A stretch of DNA of 64,000 bases from Sphingosinicella sp. (GCF_013911755.1 NZ_JACESP010000013.1:1-64000); one strand, 5' to 3'. Shown: positions 52,327 through 62,288, counted from the first letter of the stretch. Notes: a model not told the origin generated them from the sequence alone. Translations and numbers: made by a program.

Positions 52327-52691
52327 CGCGAAGGCTTGCCGGGGGGCCTCGGGCGGCGCGGCTGACCGGGACGCGGCTGGCTTGGTCGCGGCGCACCGCG
52401 CGGACCGGACGGCGCGGCTGGCGGCGGACGGCGCGGCGGCGGCGCAAGATCCGGATTGAAGACGGTATAGCCTTCCTTCTGCAGCCGCGTGAACGCAACG
52501 CGCACACTCGCGAGGATCGATGCCTGCAATGCCTGCGGGAGATCGTCGAATGTCGTGTTCGGGTGAATGGCGCTGAGATCGCGAAGCAGATTGTTGGGCA
52601 CGCCGCCCGACGCCGTGCGCAGCGCGGAAACGCCGTCGATCACCGCCGCGACAATCGCCTCCCGCATCACTTCGGCCGCCGGTTTCACCAT
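52323..52691 (-). CDS. Hypothetical protein with Pro/Arg-rich tail
   Basis: A 122-residue protein. Residues 1-80 look globular and helical (EAIVAAVIDGVSALRTASGG, then NNLLRDLSAIHPNTTFDDLP). The last 40 are almost only Pro, Arg, Gly and Ala, a disordered tail that could bind nucleic acid. No family was recognised. It ends on the same CTAG as the convergent MaoC gene. Confidence 0.65.
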   Translation of the reverse strand: MVKPAAEVMREAIVAAVIDGVSALRTASGGVPNNLLRDLSAIHPNTTFDDLPQALQASILASVRVAFTRLQKEGYTVFNPDLAPPPRRPPPAAPSGPRGAPRPSQPRPGQPRRPRPPGKPSR

Positions 52692-52764
52692 GACCTTAAC
52701 TCCTGCCCGAACACCGCGAAGCGCTATACACAGCGCGGCGCAGGCACGGAACCGGAATTCGCGA

Positions 52765-53913
52765 TCAGTTCGCCGCCTGCCGGATCATCTGCTTTGCGAT
52801 GATCGTCTGCTGGATCTGCGAGGTGCCCTCGTAGATGCGGAGCAGGCGGACATCGCGATAGAAGCGCTCGACCTTGTATTCGGCCATGTAGCCCGCGCCG
52901 CCGTGGATCTGCACGGCGCGGTCGGCGATGCGGCCGACGGCTTCGGAAGCGTGGAGCTTCAAGGCCGAGCATTCGAGGCTGACCGCTTCGCCCGCATCGA
53001 ACTTGGCGGCGACCGATTGCAGCAGCGCCTCGGTCGTCAAGAGGTCCACCTTCATGTCCGCGAGCATCGCCTGCACGAGCTGGAAGTCGGCGATGCGTTC
53101 GCCGAACTGCTTGCGCTCGATTGCGTAGGCGAGGCTCATCTCGATCAGCCGGTCGCACATGCCGAGTGCGACGGCGGCAATGTGGATGCGGCCGCGGTCC
53201 AGCACCTTCATCGCGGTCTTGAAGCCGCGCCCCGGCACGCCGCCGATGATGTTCGCGGCCGGAACAACGACATCGTCGAGGATCACGTCGGTCGTGACCG
53301 AGCCTTTCTGGCCCATCTTCTTGTCGGGCTTGCCGAGCGTGATGCCGGGTGTATCGGCGGGCAGAACGAAGGCGGAGATGCCCGCCGCGCCTTTCACGTC
53401 GGCTTCGGTGCGCGCCATCAGCGTGAAGACGTTCGCGCGCGTCGCATTGGTGATGAAGCGCTTGGTGCCGGTGATGCGGTAGGTGTCGCCATCGCGCACC
53501 GCGATGGTACGCAGCGAGGCGGCATCGGAGCCCGCTTCAGGCTCGGTGAGACAGAAGCTGGCGATGGCCGCGCCGCTTGCGAACTTCGGTAGCCATTCGC
53601 GCTTCTGCGCCTCGGTGCCGTCGATGACGATGCCCTGGCTGCCGATGCCGAGCGTGGTGCCGATCACCGAGCGGAACACAACGGACGCGCGTGTCAGCTC
53701 GCGGATGAGCGCGGCCTCTTCGGACATGGTGCAGCCGAGGCCGCCGTATTCCTCCGGCACGGAAATGCCGAACAAGCCCATCTCGCGCATCTCGTCCACG
53801 ATCGCATCGGGAACGGCATCCGCCTCCTCGACCGCGTCTTCAGCCGGGATCAGGCGCTCGTCGACGAAACGGCGAATGGCCGCACGGAACAGGCCGAATG
53901 TTTCTGCGTCCAC
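52765..53913 (-). CDS. Acyl-CoA dehydrogenase
   Basis: A 382-residue FAD enzyme that makes the first oxidation of acyl-CoA beta-oxidation and passes electrons to ETF. The signature SFCLTEPEAGSDAASLRT is in the middle domain. The C-terminal IYEGTSQIQQTIIAKQ carries the catalytic Glu position of short/medium-chain types, and QIHGGAGYMAEYKVERFYRD precedes it. The length is standard. It stands alone; chain length is not predictable. Confidence 0.94.
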   Translation of the reverse strand: MDAETFGLFRAAIRRFVDERLIPAEDAVEEADAVPDAIVDEMREMGLFGISVPEEYGGLGCTMSEEAALIRELTRASVVFRSVIGTTLGIGSQGIVIDGTEAQKREWLPKFASGAAIASFCLTEPEAGSDAASLRTIAVRDGDTYRITGTKRFITNATRANVFTLMARTEADVKGAAGISAFVLPADTPGITLGKPDKKMGQKGSVTTDVILDDVVVPAANIIGGVPGRGFKTAMKVLDRGRIHIAAVALGMCDRLIEMSLAYAIERKQFGERIADFQLVQAMLADMKVDLLTTEALLQSVAAKFDAGEAVSLECSALKLHASEAVGRIADRAVQIHGGAGYMAEYKVERFYRDVRLLRIYEGTSQIQQTIIAKQMIRQAAN

Positions 53914-53978
53914 GGCGACTCTCCTCTACATGCTCGCGCCGTATGACATGCCGCGAAGCGCCGTGCGAGCCTCGCGGT

Positions 53979-54434
53979 TTAGGGAACGTCGGCTGCCCTT
54001 GCCTTGGCGGCCTGCCGCTCCGCGAACCATTGGCGCAGCATTTCCATGGTGCAGCCGGTCTGCCCGCCGGAACCGACCGCCGAGCAGCTGTTCGGCATCA
54101 TGGGACGGCTCGCCTCGTCGAGCGTGCGCACGCGCGCCGTCCACGACTGCGAGGGCGGGTCGTTCTTCTTCGTTTCGCGGAGGCGCTTGGGGATGCGGTA
54201 TTGCTCGCCCTCGGGCTCACGCGCGCAAACGACGATCTCGTCGCCATCGCCCTTAGGGCAGGGTTCATCGCCGTAGACGGTGATGTTGGTGATGCGGTTC
54301 GGCGCCTCGGCGTGCGCCGGTGATACGCACACGAGGGCAAGGAGCGCCGCGCCCAGAACATCCTTTGCGCTCACGCCCATGCCGCCGTGCTTCATGATCT
54401 CGTCCGCCATCGCTTGGGCATCCTTTGCGCCCAT
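53979..54434 (-). CDS. Conserved-looking exported hypothetical protein
   Basis: Up to 151 residues. A hydrophobic stretch (DVLGAALLALVCVSPAHAEA) indicates export, with cleavage after AHA. The mature part has paired cysteines and the motif DEIVVCAREPEGEQYRIPKR, which I associate with small sphingomonad periplasmic proteins of unknown role. Starts at 54434, 54407 or 54395 are possible. It lies 23 bp after the outer-membrane factor gene and may be in that operon. Confidence 0.7.
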   Translation of the reverse strand: MGAKDAQAMADEIMKHGGMGVSAKDVLGAALLALVCVSPAHAEAPNRITNITVYGDEPCPKGDGDEIVVCAREPEGEQYRIPKRLRETKKNDPPSQSWTARVRTLDEASRPMMPNSCSAVGSGGQTGCTMEMLRQWFAERQAAKARAADVP

Positions 54435-54457
54435 TGATGAGCGGAGGCTGAACGCGT

Positions 54458-55885
54458 TTACCGCGAGGCAGCCGCGTACGCGGCGCCGCCCGCGCTCCAG
54501 CCGCCGCCGAGCGCCTTGAACAGGTTGATCTGAGCGTCCGCGATGCCGGCGTCGATCGCGGCGAGCTGCGCCTCGGTTTCAGCGAACGTGCGCTCCGCAT
54601 CGATGAGCGCGAGGCTATCCACCTGCCCTTCCCGCTGCTGCGCGCGGACGATGCGGGCGGCCTGCCCTGCCGCGTCGCGCGCTGCCTTCAGCGCCGTGCG
54701 CCGATCAAGCGCGCTCGCATAGGCGGAGACCGCGGTTTCGGTTTCCTCGAGCGAACGCAGCACGGTGCCGTCGAAGCCCGCGAGCGCAGCGCGCGTATCG
54801 GCCTCCGCTCCGGCGACGCGCGCGCGGGCGCGTTCGTGATCAGTGAACGACCAGCTGATGAGCGGGCCGAGCAGCCAGCGCAGCGGTCCGCCACCGAACA
54901 CGTCGCCGATGTTCGGCCCGGTCGAGCCGATCGAAGCGCCGAGGCTGATGCGCGGATAGAGGTCGGCGGTGGAGACGCCGATGCGCGCGGTTGCGGCGGC
55001 GAGACGGCGTTCGGCGGCGCGGATATCGGGCCGCCGCGCGAGAAGCTGCGCGCCGTCACCGACCGGGATCGGCGTATCGAGCCGGAGCGTGGAGACCCGC
55101 TGGGCCGCGATCGGCGGCAAGTCGGCTGGCGCGCGGCCGGTGAGCGTGGCGAGGCGGAACAGCGCCGCATTGCGCTCGGAGGTGAGCACGGGGATTTCGG
55201 CCTGCCGCTGATTGCGAAGCGTGGCAATGCGCGCGACGTCGAGGCTGGTGGTGAGCCCCGCCGCGCGGCGCCTGTCCGTGACGCGGAGCGAGCGATCGAG
55301 CAACTCCACGATGCGCTCTGCCACGGCGATCTGCTCGCCCGCAGAGGCAGCAGTTGCATAAGCGCGCGTCGTTTCCGCAACGACCGAGATGCGAACCGCT
55401 TCGAGATCGGCCTCGGCGGCGCCGAGATCGCCGCGCGCGGCCTCGACCCCGCGCGAGACACGGCCGAACAGATCGACCTCGTAGGCGACATCCAGCCCGG
55501 CATCGATGGACCAATCCTCTCGCGGCGCGCCGGAACCGCGCTGGCTTTCGGGCAGGCGGCCGTAGGTGGCGCGGGCGCCGGCGCCCACGTCCGGCAGCCG
55601 ATCGGTGCGGACCTCGCGGAGCGCTGCGCGCGCTTTCTCCAGCCGCGCGACGGCAACGCGCACGTCCGTATTCGCGGTGATGGCATCGGCGACCAACTGG
55701 TCGAGCACGGGGTCATCGTAGAGCCGCCACCAATCGGCCTTCACCGGCGCGAGCGTATCGACCGCGGACGTCGCCGCGACGAACGCTCCGGCGGATGACG
55801 GCGTCTCGGGGGCCGCATAGTCGGGGCCGGTCGCGCAGGCGGCAAGCGCCAAAGCGGAAGCGGCGATCATCAGATTGCGGAACAT
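54458..55885 (-). CDS. RND efflux outer-membrane factor (NodT/OprM type)
   Basis: A 475-residue outer-membrane lipoprotein channel. The lipobox ALAACATGPDY puts the lipid on a cysteine at about residue 18. The NodT-type core has PVKADWWRLYDDPVLDQLVA, ARRPDIRAAERRLAAATARI and the C-terminal NLFKALGGGW. It completes the tripartite pump with the RND permease 15 bp upstream. Confidence 0.94.
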   Translation of the reverse strand: MFRNLMIAASALALAACATGPDYAAPETPSSAGAFVAATSAVDTLAPVKADWWRLYDDPVLDQLVADAITANTDVRVAVARLEKARAALREVRTDRLPDVGAGARATYGRLPESQRGSGAPREDWSIDAGLDVAYEVDLFGRVSRGVEAARGDLGAAEADLEAVRISVVAETTRAYATAASAGEQIAVAERIVELLDRSLRVTDRRRAAGLTTSLDVARIATLRNQRQAEIPVLTSERNAALFRLATLTGRAPADLPPIAAQRVSTLRLDTPIPVGDGAQLLARRPDIRAAERRLAAATARIGVSTADLYPRISLGASIGSTGPNIGDVFGGGPLRWLLGPLISWSFTDHERARARVAGAEADTRAALAGFDGTVLRSLEETETAVSAYASALDRRTALKAARDAAGQAARIVRAQQREGQVDSLALIDAERTFAETEAQLAAIDAGIADAQINLFKALGGGWSAGGAAYAAASR

Positions 55886-55900
55886 GAGCTTGCGCCTTTC

Positions 55901-58900
55901 TTATTCGGCGAGTTGCAATGCAGTGGACGGGCGGCGGCGCATCCGTTCGCCGAGGCTGCGGCTCGCCACATAGAACACGGGTGTGAAGACGAGGCCGAAC
56001 GCGGTGACGCCGATCATGCCGTAGAACACGGCGGTGCCGAGCGCCTGACGCAGTTCCCAGCCCGGGCCAGATCCCATCATCAGGGGCAGCACGCCGAGGA
56101 TGAAGGCGAAGCTCGTCATCAGGATCGGTCGCAGCCGGGCGCGTGCCGCCTCGACCGCCGCATCGCGGGGTGCGAGCCCCCGATCTTCGGCCTGCTTGGC
56201 GAATTCCACGATCAGGATCGCGTTCTTCGCGGCAAGCCCGATCAGCACGATAAGCCCGATCTGCGTCAGGATGTTGTTGTCGAGCCCGTGCAGGTTCACG
56301 CCCAGCATCGCCGCGAGCAAGGTCATCGGCACGATGAGAATGATCGCAAGCGGCAGCATCAGGCTTTCGAACTGCGCGGCGAGCACGAGGAACACGAACA
56401 CCACCGACAGGCCGAAGATCAGCGCCGCGATATTGCCCGCCGCCTTCTGCTGGAAGGCAAGGTCGGTCCATTCCGCCGCGAAACCCTGCGGCAGATCCTC
56501 CGCGATCGTTTCCATCCGCGCAAGCGCCTGGCCGGTGGAGGCACCGGGCGCTGTGTCGCCGTCGATCTCGACCGCCGGGAACAGATTGTAGCGCGTGACG
56601 CGGTAGGGCCCGGTGCGGTCTTCGAAGGTGGCGACGGCGCCGATCGGCACCATGCCGCCGCCGTTCGAGCGCGTCTTCAATTGCGCGATGTCGGAGGCGT
56701 CGTCGCGGAAGCGTGCATCCGCCTGCGCGGTGACGCGGAACGTGCGGCCGAGCAGGTTGAAGTCGTTCACGTAGGCCGAGCCGAGATAGACCTGCATCGC
56801 CTCGAACACGCGCGTTGCGGGCACGCCGAGCATGTCGGCCTTGGCGCGGTCGATGTCCGCGTAGATGCGCGGCGTCGCGGTGTTGAACAATGTGCGCACA
56901 TTGGCGAGTTCCTTCGCCTGATGCGCCGCGCCGATCACGCCGCCCGCTGCCTGTTCGAGCGGCTGATAGCCCGCGCCGCGACGATCCTGAACCATCATGC
57001 GCCAGCCGCCGCCGTTGCCGATGCCCTGAATGACGGGCGGCGGCACGACGAACACGAACGCCTCGTTGAGATCGGCAAGCGCGGCGCGCATGTCGTTCTC
57101 GATGGCGGCCTCGGTGCGGCCGGTCTTCGCGCGTTCGGCGAAGGGCTTGAAGGTGACGTAAGCGGCGGCGGCGTTCGACGCCTGCGTCTGCGAGGCGCCG
57201 TCGAAGCCGGAGAACATCACCGCCGCTTCGGTGCCGGGCACTTCAAGCAATTTCGCAACGGCTTTCTTGAGCACGCGGTCGGTCTGTTCGATCGAACTGC
57301 CTGGAGGGAGCTGGATCGCCGCGAGCGCATAACCCTGATCCTGCGCGGGAATGAACCCGGCCGGAGTCGCCCAGAACAGCGCACCTGCGGCAAGCACGAG
57401 CGCGCCATAGGCTGCGAAGACACGCTTCGGTGCTGCGGCGAGTCGGCGGGTGAGATTGCCGTAGCGCTCGCTCAGACGGTCGAAGTTGCGGTTGAACCAC
57501 GCCCCTGCCAGCCACAGGCGGCGGCGCCAGCCGGTTGCAGGCGCCATCTCAGCCTTCGGCCGCAGCAGCAGTGTCGCGAGCGCAGGCGACAGGGTGAGCG
57601 ACAGCACGAGAGAGATGATCGTCGCGCTGGCGATCGTGACCGCGAACTGGCGGTAGAATTCACCCGTGATGCCGGTGAGGAACGTCGTCGGCACGAACAC
57701 GGCGCAGAGCACCAGAACGATCGCGACCAGCGCGGCGGAAACCTCGTCCATGGAGCGGTGCGATGCCTCGCGCGGCGAGAGCCCGAGTTCGAGATTGCGT
57801 TCGACGTTTTCGACCACGACGATCGCGTCGTCGACGACGATGCCGATCGCGAGCACGAGCCCGAACATCGACAGCGTGTTCAGCGAATAGCCGAGCCCTG
57901 CAAGCACCGCGAACGTGCCGATCAATGAAACCGGAATCGCGATGATCGGAATGATCGCCGCGCGCCAGCTTTGCAGGAAGATGAGGATGACGACGACGAC
58001 GAGCAGCGCCGCCTCGAACAATGTCGCCTGCACCGCGCCCATCGATTCGCTGATGAATTCGGTGGGATTCCAGATGATCCGGTATTCGAGACCCTCAGGG
58101 AAACTCTTCGCGGCTTCGGCGAGTTCCGCCTTCACGCCTTCGGCAGCCGCGAGCGCGTTCGTGCCCGGGCGCTGGGTGATCCCCATGATGATCGAATCCT
58201 GGCCCGAGAGGTAGGCGTTGACGCCGTAATCCTCCGCGCCGAGTTCGACGCGCGCGATGTCGCGCACGCGGGTGATCGCGCCGGAGGCATCCGTCCGCAC
58301 GATGATGTCGGCGAATTCCTCGGCGGTCTTGAAGCGGCCCTGCGTTTCGACGCTGAGTTGCTGCGCCGCGCCCGTATCGAACGGCGGCTGGCCGATCGTT
58401 CCTGCCGCGACCTGGACGTTCTGCGAACGCAGCGCGGAAACGATTTCGCCTGCGGTGAGCCCGAGCGCAGCCGCGCGGCCGGGATCGATCCAGACGCGCA
58501 TCGCATAATCGCGCGCGCCGAACACCTGCACGTCGCCGATGCCGTCGACGCGTGTCAGCCGGTCCTTGATCTGCGTTAGCGCGTAATTGGAGACGTAGCT
58601 GCGATCGAGCGATCCATCGGGCGACAGCACGTTCACCGCCATCAACCACGACGGCGAGGTCTTGCGCACGACGACGCCCTGACGGCGCACCTCTTCAGGC
58701 AGGCTTGGCTCGGCGAGCGCGACGCGGTTCTGCACGAGCACCTGCGCGGTATCGAGATCCGTGCCGAGCTTGAAGGTGACGGTGATCGTCAGCCGCCCGT
58801 CCCCGGTCGATTGCGACGATTGGTACAGCATGTTGTCGACGCCGTTGATCTGCTGCTCGATCGGCGCCGCGACCGTATCCGCGACCGTCTCTGCGGATGC

Positions 58901-59059
58901 GCCGGGGTAATTGGCGCTCACCGTTACGGTCGGCGGAACGATGTCGGGGAATTGCGAAATCGGCAGGCCGAAATAGGCAAAGGCACCGACGATCGTGATG
59001 ACGATCGCGATCACGCCAGCGAAGATCGGCCGGCGGATGAAGAAATGACTGAAGCGCAT
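55901..59059 (-). CDS. RND multidrug efflux permease (AcrB/MexB type)
   Basis: A 1052-residue HAE-1 permease, the usual length for AcrB. It starts MRFSHFFIRRPIFAGVIAIV and has PTVTVSANYPGASAETVADT, the helix-4 relay GIVVDDAIVVVENVERN, and the late GLAAKNAILIVEFAK. It exports hydrophobic drugs or detergents by proton antiport. It is in one operon with adaptor and outer-membrane factor. Confidence 0.95.
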   Translation of the reverse strand: MRFSHFFIRRPIFAGVIAIVITIVGAFAYFGLPISQFPDIVPPTVTVSANYPGASAETVADTVAAPIEQQINGVDNMLYQSSQSTGDGRLTITVTFKLGTDLDTAQVLVQNRVALAEPSLPEEVRRQGVVVRKTSPSWLMAVNVLSPDGSLDRSYVSNYALTQIKDRLTRVDGIGDVQVFGARDYAMRVWIDPGRAAALGLTAGEIVSALRSQNVQVAAGTIGQPPFDTGAAQQLSVETQGRFKTAEEFADIIVRTDASGAITRVRDIARVELGAEDYGVNAYLSGQDSIIMGITQRPGTNALAAAEGVKAELAEAAKSFPEGLEYRIIWNPTEFISESMGAVQATLFEAALLVVVVILIFLQSWRAAIIPIIAIPVSLIGTFAVLAGLGYSLNTLSMFGLVLAIGIVVDDAIVVVENVERNLELGLSPREASHRSMDEVSAALVAIVLVLCAVFVPTTFLTGITGEFYRQFAVTIASATIISLVLSLTLSPALATLLLRPKAEMAPATGWRRRLWLAGAWFNRNFDRLSERYGNLTRRLAAAPKRVFAAYGALVLAAGALFWATPAGFIPAQDQGYALAAIQLPPGSSIEQTDRVLKKAVAKLLEVPGTEAAVMFSGFDGASQTQASNAAAAYVTFKPFAERAKTGRTEAAIENDMRAALADLNEAFVFVVPPPVIQGIGNGGGWRMMVQDRRGAGYQPLEQAAGGVIGAAHQAKELANVRTLFNTATPRIYADIDRAKADMLGVPATRVFEAMQVYLGSAYVNDFNLLGRTFRVTAQADARFRDDASDIAQLKTRSNGGGMVPIGAVATFEDRTGPYRVTRYNLFPAVEIDGDTAPGASTGQALARMETIAEDLPQGFAAEWTDLAFQQKAAGNIAALIFGLSVVFVFLVLAAQFESLMLPLAIILIVPMTLLAAMLGVNLHGLDNNILTQIGLIVLIGLAAKNAILIVEFAKQAEDRGLAPRDAAVEAARARLRPILMTSFAFILGVLPLMMGSGPGWELRQALGTAVFYGMIGVTAFGLVFTPVFYVASRSLGERMRRRPSTALQLAE

Positions 59060-59129
59060 CGGACAATGCCTTTCCTGCCGCCTCCCGCGGTGCGCGGGAG
59101 GCGTGGGTATTCGTTCGCTGGTGCGGCGG

Positions 59130-60404
59130 TCAGAGCGCGGCGATTGTCGCCTGCGAGGCCGCCGGTTCGTTTACGGGGACCACTGCTGTCGGCACCGGTC
59201 CCGGCGGATCGATTTTGGCGACGCGCTCGGTGACCTTCGCGCCGGGCTGCATCATCTGGAGGCCCTGGATCACGACCTTGTCGTCCGCCGACAGACCCGC
59301 GCGGATGCTGCGCAGGCTGCCGATCCGCGGACCGGGCGTGACCTCGCGTGCGGCGACGGTGCCATCCTTGGCGACGACGTACACCACCTTGCGTGCCTGA
59401 TCGGTGCGGACGGCAGCATCGGGAACGAGCAGTGCCTGCGCAGGTGAACCGTCCGTCAGCCGCATGTTGCCGAACATGCCGGGGGTGAGGAAATAGTCCG
59501 GATTGGCGACGACGGCGCGGGCGCGGATCGTGCCGGACTGGGCGCTGATCCCGTTGTCGGTGAAATCGACATGCCCTTTCCAGGCGTAGCCGGTTTCGTC
59601 CTGCAGCCGGATCTGGACCTGCTGCGCCCCGCCCGCCTTCTGCCGCTCACGCTGCGCTTTCAGAAACAGCGCCTCCGAACTGTCGAAGGTGAAGTAGATC
59701 GGATCGAGCGCGTTGATCGTGGTGAGCAGCGTGCCGCCGCCGGTATCGGCGGTGGACACGATATTGCCCGCATCGACGCGGCGATCCGAAATGCGTCCCG
59801 TGACCGGCGCGCGAACCTTGGTGAACTGAACGTCGAGCGCACGGGCACCGACGCGGGCCTCGGCTGCCGCGAGCGAGGCGCGGGCGGCGCGGACACGGGC
59901 GGCGAGACGATCGAGATCGCTCTGGGATACCGCATCATCCGCACGCAAGCGGTTGGCACGTTCGAGATCGGCCTCTGCCAGCGCAACATCGCTGCGGGCC
60001 TGCGCGGCGCCCGCGCGGGCTTCGGCAAGCGCGGCGTTGAAGGGGCGCGGATCGATCGTGAAGAGAAGGTCTCCCTTCTTCACGATCGCGCCATCGGCGA
60101 AATGTACCGCGGTGACAGCACCCGAGACGCGCGGCCGCACCTCGACGCTACTCGACGGTTCAAACCGGCCGACATGATCGTCCCACTCCGTCACATCGCG
60201 CACGAGCGGCGCGGCAACGGTGACGATGGGCGGCGCAGCAGCCGCGATCGCGGGGGATTCACGGTTGAGAATACCCACTGCCACCACCGCAATCACCGGC
60301 AGCGCCGCCGCGGAAAGGTGCTGCCAAAGCGGGCGATCGGTAAACCGCCGCCGCACGGGCGAAGCCGTCGCGGCGTCGGCTTCGATCTTGGTCATCATGT
60401 TCAT
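59130..60404 (-). CDS. RND pump periplasmic adaptor (AcrA/MexE type)
   Basis: A 424-residue adaptor anchored by an N-terminal hydrophobic segment (about residues 32-50). Lipoyl part VEVRPRVSGAVTAVHFADGA, helical hairpin ARAGAAQARSDVALAEADLE, and beta barrel with FTDNGISAQSGTIRARAVVA. It lies 70 bp before the permease and overlaps the upstream small gene by four bases. Confidence 0.93.
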   Translation of the reverse strand: MNMMTKIEADAATASPVRRRFTDRPLWQHLSAAALPVIAVVAVGILNRESPAIAAAAPPIVTVAAPLVRDVTEWDDHVGRFEPSSSVEVRPRVSGAVTAVHFADGAIVKKGDLLFTIDPRPFNAALAEARAGAAQARSDVALAEADLERANRLRADDAVSQSDLDRLAARVRAARASLAAAEARVGARALDVQFTKVRAPVTGRISDRRVDAGNIVSTADTGGGTLLTTINALDPIYFTFDSSEALFLKAQRERQKAGGAQQVQIRLQDETGYAWKGHVDFTDNGISAQSGTIRARAVVANPDYFLTPGMFGNMRLTDGSPAQALLVPDAAVRTDQARKVVYVVAKDGTVAAREVTPGPRIGSLRSIRAGLSADDKVVIQGLQMMQPGAKVTERVAKIDPPGPVPTAVVPVNEPAASQATIAAL

Positions 60405-60796
60405 CGGGAAATCCTTCGGTCGCGGCGCGCACGGGCGCTCGTGATGCTGCTCGCAAGCAGCGCATAGTGATCGTGGGTGAAACCGGCGCTGAGGAAGCCG
60501 CGGATCGCGGATTCAGCAATGTGATAGCCCTGATGCCACGTCAGCACGGCGATCCTGCGCAGGGCTTCGAGTTTGGAATCCGCGAGCTGCGGATTGGGCC
60601 GGCTTCCAAAGAGGGTGCCGAGCGCGACGGCGACGCGGCCGGGGGATTGCAGCGTCGAGAGGGAATCGCGCTCGGCGAGGGCCACCACAGACCATTCGAG
60701 AGCCGAAAAACGGGCGCTCGGACGGTCGGCAGCGGGGGACGAGGATAAAGTGGGAATGGCGGCGCCCAGAACATCCGTGAAGGCGAGATAGGCCAT
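60401..60796 (-). CDS. Hypothetical protein leading the RND operon
   Basis: A 131-residue soluble protein. The ATG at 60796 has AAGGAG. The middle (ALEWSVVALAERDSLSTLQS) and LFGSRPNPQLADSKLEALRR are helical, with a likely conserved AIRGFLSAGFTHDHYALL end. No family recognised. ATGA overlap with the adaptor shows it belongs to the pump operon as first gene; it may be a regulator or stress-linked protein. Confidence 0.7.
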   Translation of the reverse strand: MAYLAFTDVLGAAIPTLSSSPAADRPSARFSALEWSVVALAERDSLSTLQSPGRVAVALGTLFGSRPNPQLADSKLEALRRIAVLTWHQGYHIAESAIRGFLSAGFTHDHYALLASSITSARARRDRRISR

Positions 60797-61119
60797 GGTG
60801 CAAGTCTCCTTGATCAAGGCGCAAGCGCCGTCGTTCGCCGGGCGTCTTGACCACAGCGCTGGGTTTGAATCGCGACCACACAGCAAAGCGACGCTCTGCC
60901 AGACGATCGTCAGCTAAGGATTGCGGACTGAAATGGACGCCGGGGTCCGGAATCAGCCCTTGTGAATACCGCAGTGTCGCATCGGGTTGCCTTTCGATGC
61001 CGTGAGCCGCCGGGATGGCCGCTCAATTTCTGTACCTAGAGGTATATAAACCGCGCTGCGGTGCGTCAACAGCTTTTTGTACCGGTCGATAAAGATTTAT
61101 TTCCGGTATGCGAAAGCTG
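60797..61119. promoter_or_regulatory. Promoter region of the RND operon
   Basis: No gene is supported in these 323 bp. TACCT-AG-AGGTA (61033-61044) leads into GGTATATAA (61041-61049), also present before tetR at 61736-61744. TACCGG (61080-61085) and CCGGTA (61103-61108) form a wider inverted repeat. These are candidate TetR sites. Confidence 0.5.
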
Positions 61120-61728
61120 CTATTTCGAAGGCCACATCATCATGCTGGTTTCGATCATGCGTTCGAGATCGGCGCGCGTCGCGCCCGCCCCGGCCTGCAC
61201 GGCCATGCCCTGTAGAAGCGCGTAGAGAAAACTGGTCAGCCCCTCCACATCCACGCTTTCGGGGAGATCGCCTTCCGTCTTCGCGCGCTCGAAGCGTTCG
61301 ACGAGCGCGCGCCGCGCGACCTTGCCGCGTTCAACCACCTCGAGCCGGATGCACTCTGCCTCCGCCCCGCACGCAACCGCGCTGATCACGCCGAGGCAGC
61401 CGTGCGGCTCGCAGTTGCTTGTCTGATTCTCCATGCTGCCGTGCAGCAAATGTTCGGCGACCCCGCGGGCGGTCGGCTGCGCTAGCGACTTGCCGACATA
61501 GGCAAGCTTCTCGGTCTCGTAGAGGTCGAGCGCCTTGCGAAACAGCGCCTCCTTGTTGCCAAATGCCGCATAGAGGCTGGGGCGCGTGATCCCCATCGCC
61601 TCGGTGAGGTCGCTCAGCGACGCGCCTTCGTAGCCCTTGCTCCAAAACACGCGAAGCGCGGCGGCAAGCGCCGTATCCACGCAAAACTCGCGCGGACGTC
61701 CTTTCACCGGAGCAGTGACCGTTTCCAT
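61120..61728 (-). CDS. TetR/AcrR family regulator of the RND pump
   Basis: A 202-residue repressor. The helix-turn-helix ASLSDLTEAMGITRPSLYAA is at about 36-55, and a C-terminal domain with several cysteines (EPHGCLGVISAVACGAEAEC) follows. These could sense oxidants or thiol-reactive drugs. It is in tandem upstream of the pump operon, with shared GGTATATAA motifs before both. Confidence 0.9.
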   Translation of the reverse strand: METVTAPVKGRPREFCVDTALAAALRVFWSKGYEGASLSDLTEAMGITRPSLYAAFGNKEALFRKALDLYETEKLAYVGKSLAQPTARGVAEHLLHGSMENQTSNCEPHGCLGVISAVACGAEAECIRLEVVERGKVARRALVERFERAKTEGDLPESVDVEGLTSFLYALLQGMAVQAGAGATRADLERMIETSMMMWPSK

Positions 61729-61735
61729 AACGAGC

Positions 61736-61744
61736 GGTATATAA
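61736..61744. promoter_or_regulatory. GGTATATAA motif before tetR
   Basis: Same nonamer as at 61041-61049 upstream of the pump operon, 8 bp before the tetR start. Suggests autoregulation. Confidence 0.35.
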
Positions 61745-61793
61745 TCAAACCGTCACGGAATACAATCGTCTCGTGTCGGTGACGGAAGGAATC

Positions 61794-62258
61794 TCATTCC
61801 AGATTTTGCTGCAGACGGTTCAGAAGCCCGATCAGACGCCTGAAATCCGGAGCCGAGAAACCGCGAATCAGGCGCCGGTAGAGCGGTGCCGTCACGGCGC
61901 GCGCCGCCTTCAGCTTTTCGCGGCCCAAGGGCTTCATCGCCAGCGTCGTCACGCGGCCGTCCGTGGGGGACGGCCGCGTCTCGATAAGCCCGGCCTTCTC
62001 CATCCGCTCTGCGACGCGCATCAGCGTGGAGACGTTGATGACGGCAAGCTTCGCGACCTGGCCGATCGACTGGGGTTCCGCCTCCCCCAGAATCATGAGG
62101 ACGCGCCATGTCGGGATGTCGATACCGATGGTGCGCAGTTCCGCTTCGATGATGACGTTGTAACGGCTGACCGTGCGATTCAGCAGGTAGAACGGATAGT
62201 TATCCACGCAGAAGTCATCCGATCCCGGATCCCCCAGGGCACGCAAATCCTCGGCCAC
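61794..62258 (-). CDS. MarR family transcriptional regulator
   Basis: A 154-residue winged-helix regulator from the GTG at 62258, which has GGAG six bases upstream. The frame is open to an ATG at 62330, but that start has no ribosome site and would code through a 16-bp palindrome. Features: TWRVLMILGEAEPQSIGQVA, recognition helix NVSTLMRVAERMEKAGLI, wing RPSPTDGRVTTLAM. MarR proteins often sense aromatic acids. It is divergent from the cyclase and oxidoreductase genes, which it probably represses. Confidence 0.87.
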   Translation of the reverse strand: MAEDLRALGDPGSDDFCVDNYPFYLLNRTVSRYNVIIEAELRTIGIDIPTWRVLMILGEAEPQSIGQVAKLAVINVSTLMRVAERMEKAGLIETRPSPTDGRVTTLAMKPLGREKLKAARAVTAPLYRRLIRGFSAPDFRRLIGLLNRLQQNLE

Positions 62259-62288
62259 TTCAAGCTCCTTCGACACGCCATCGAATTT

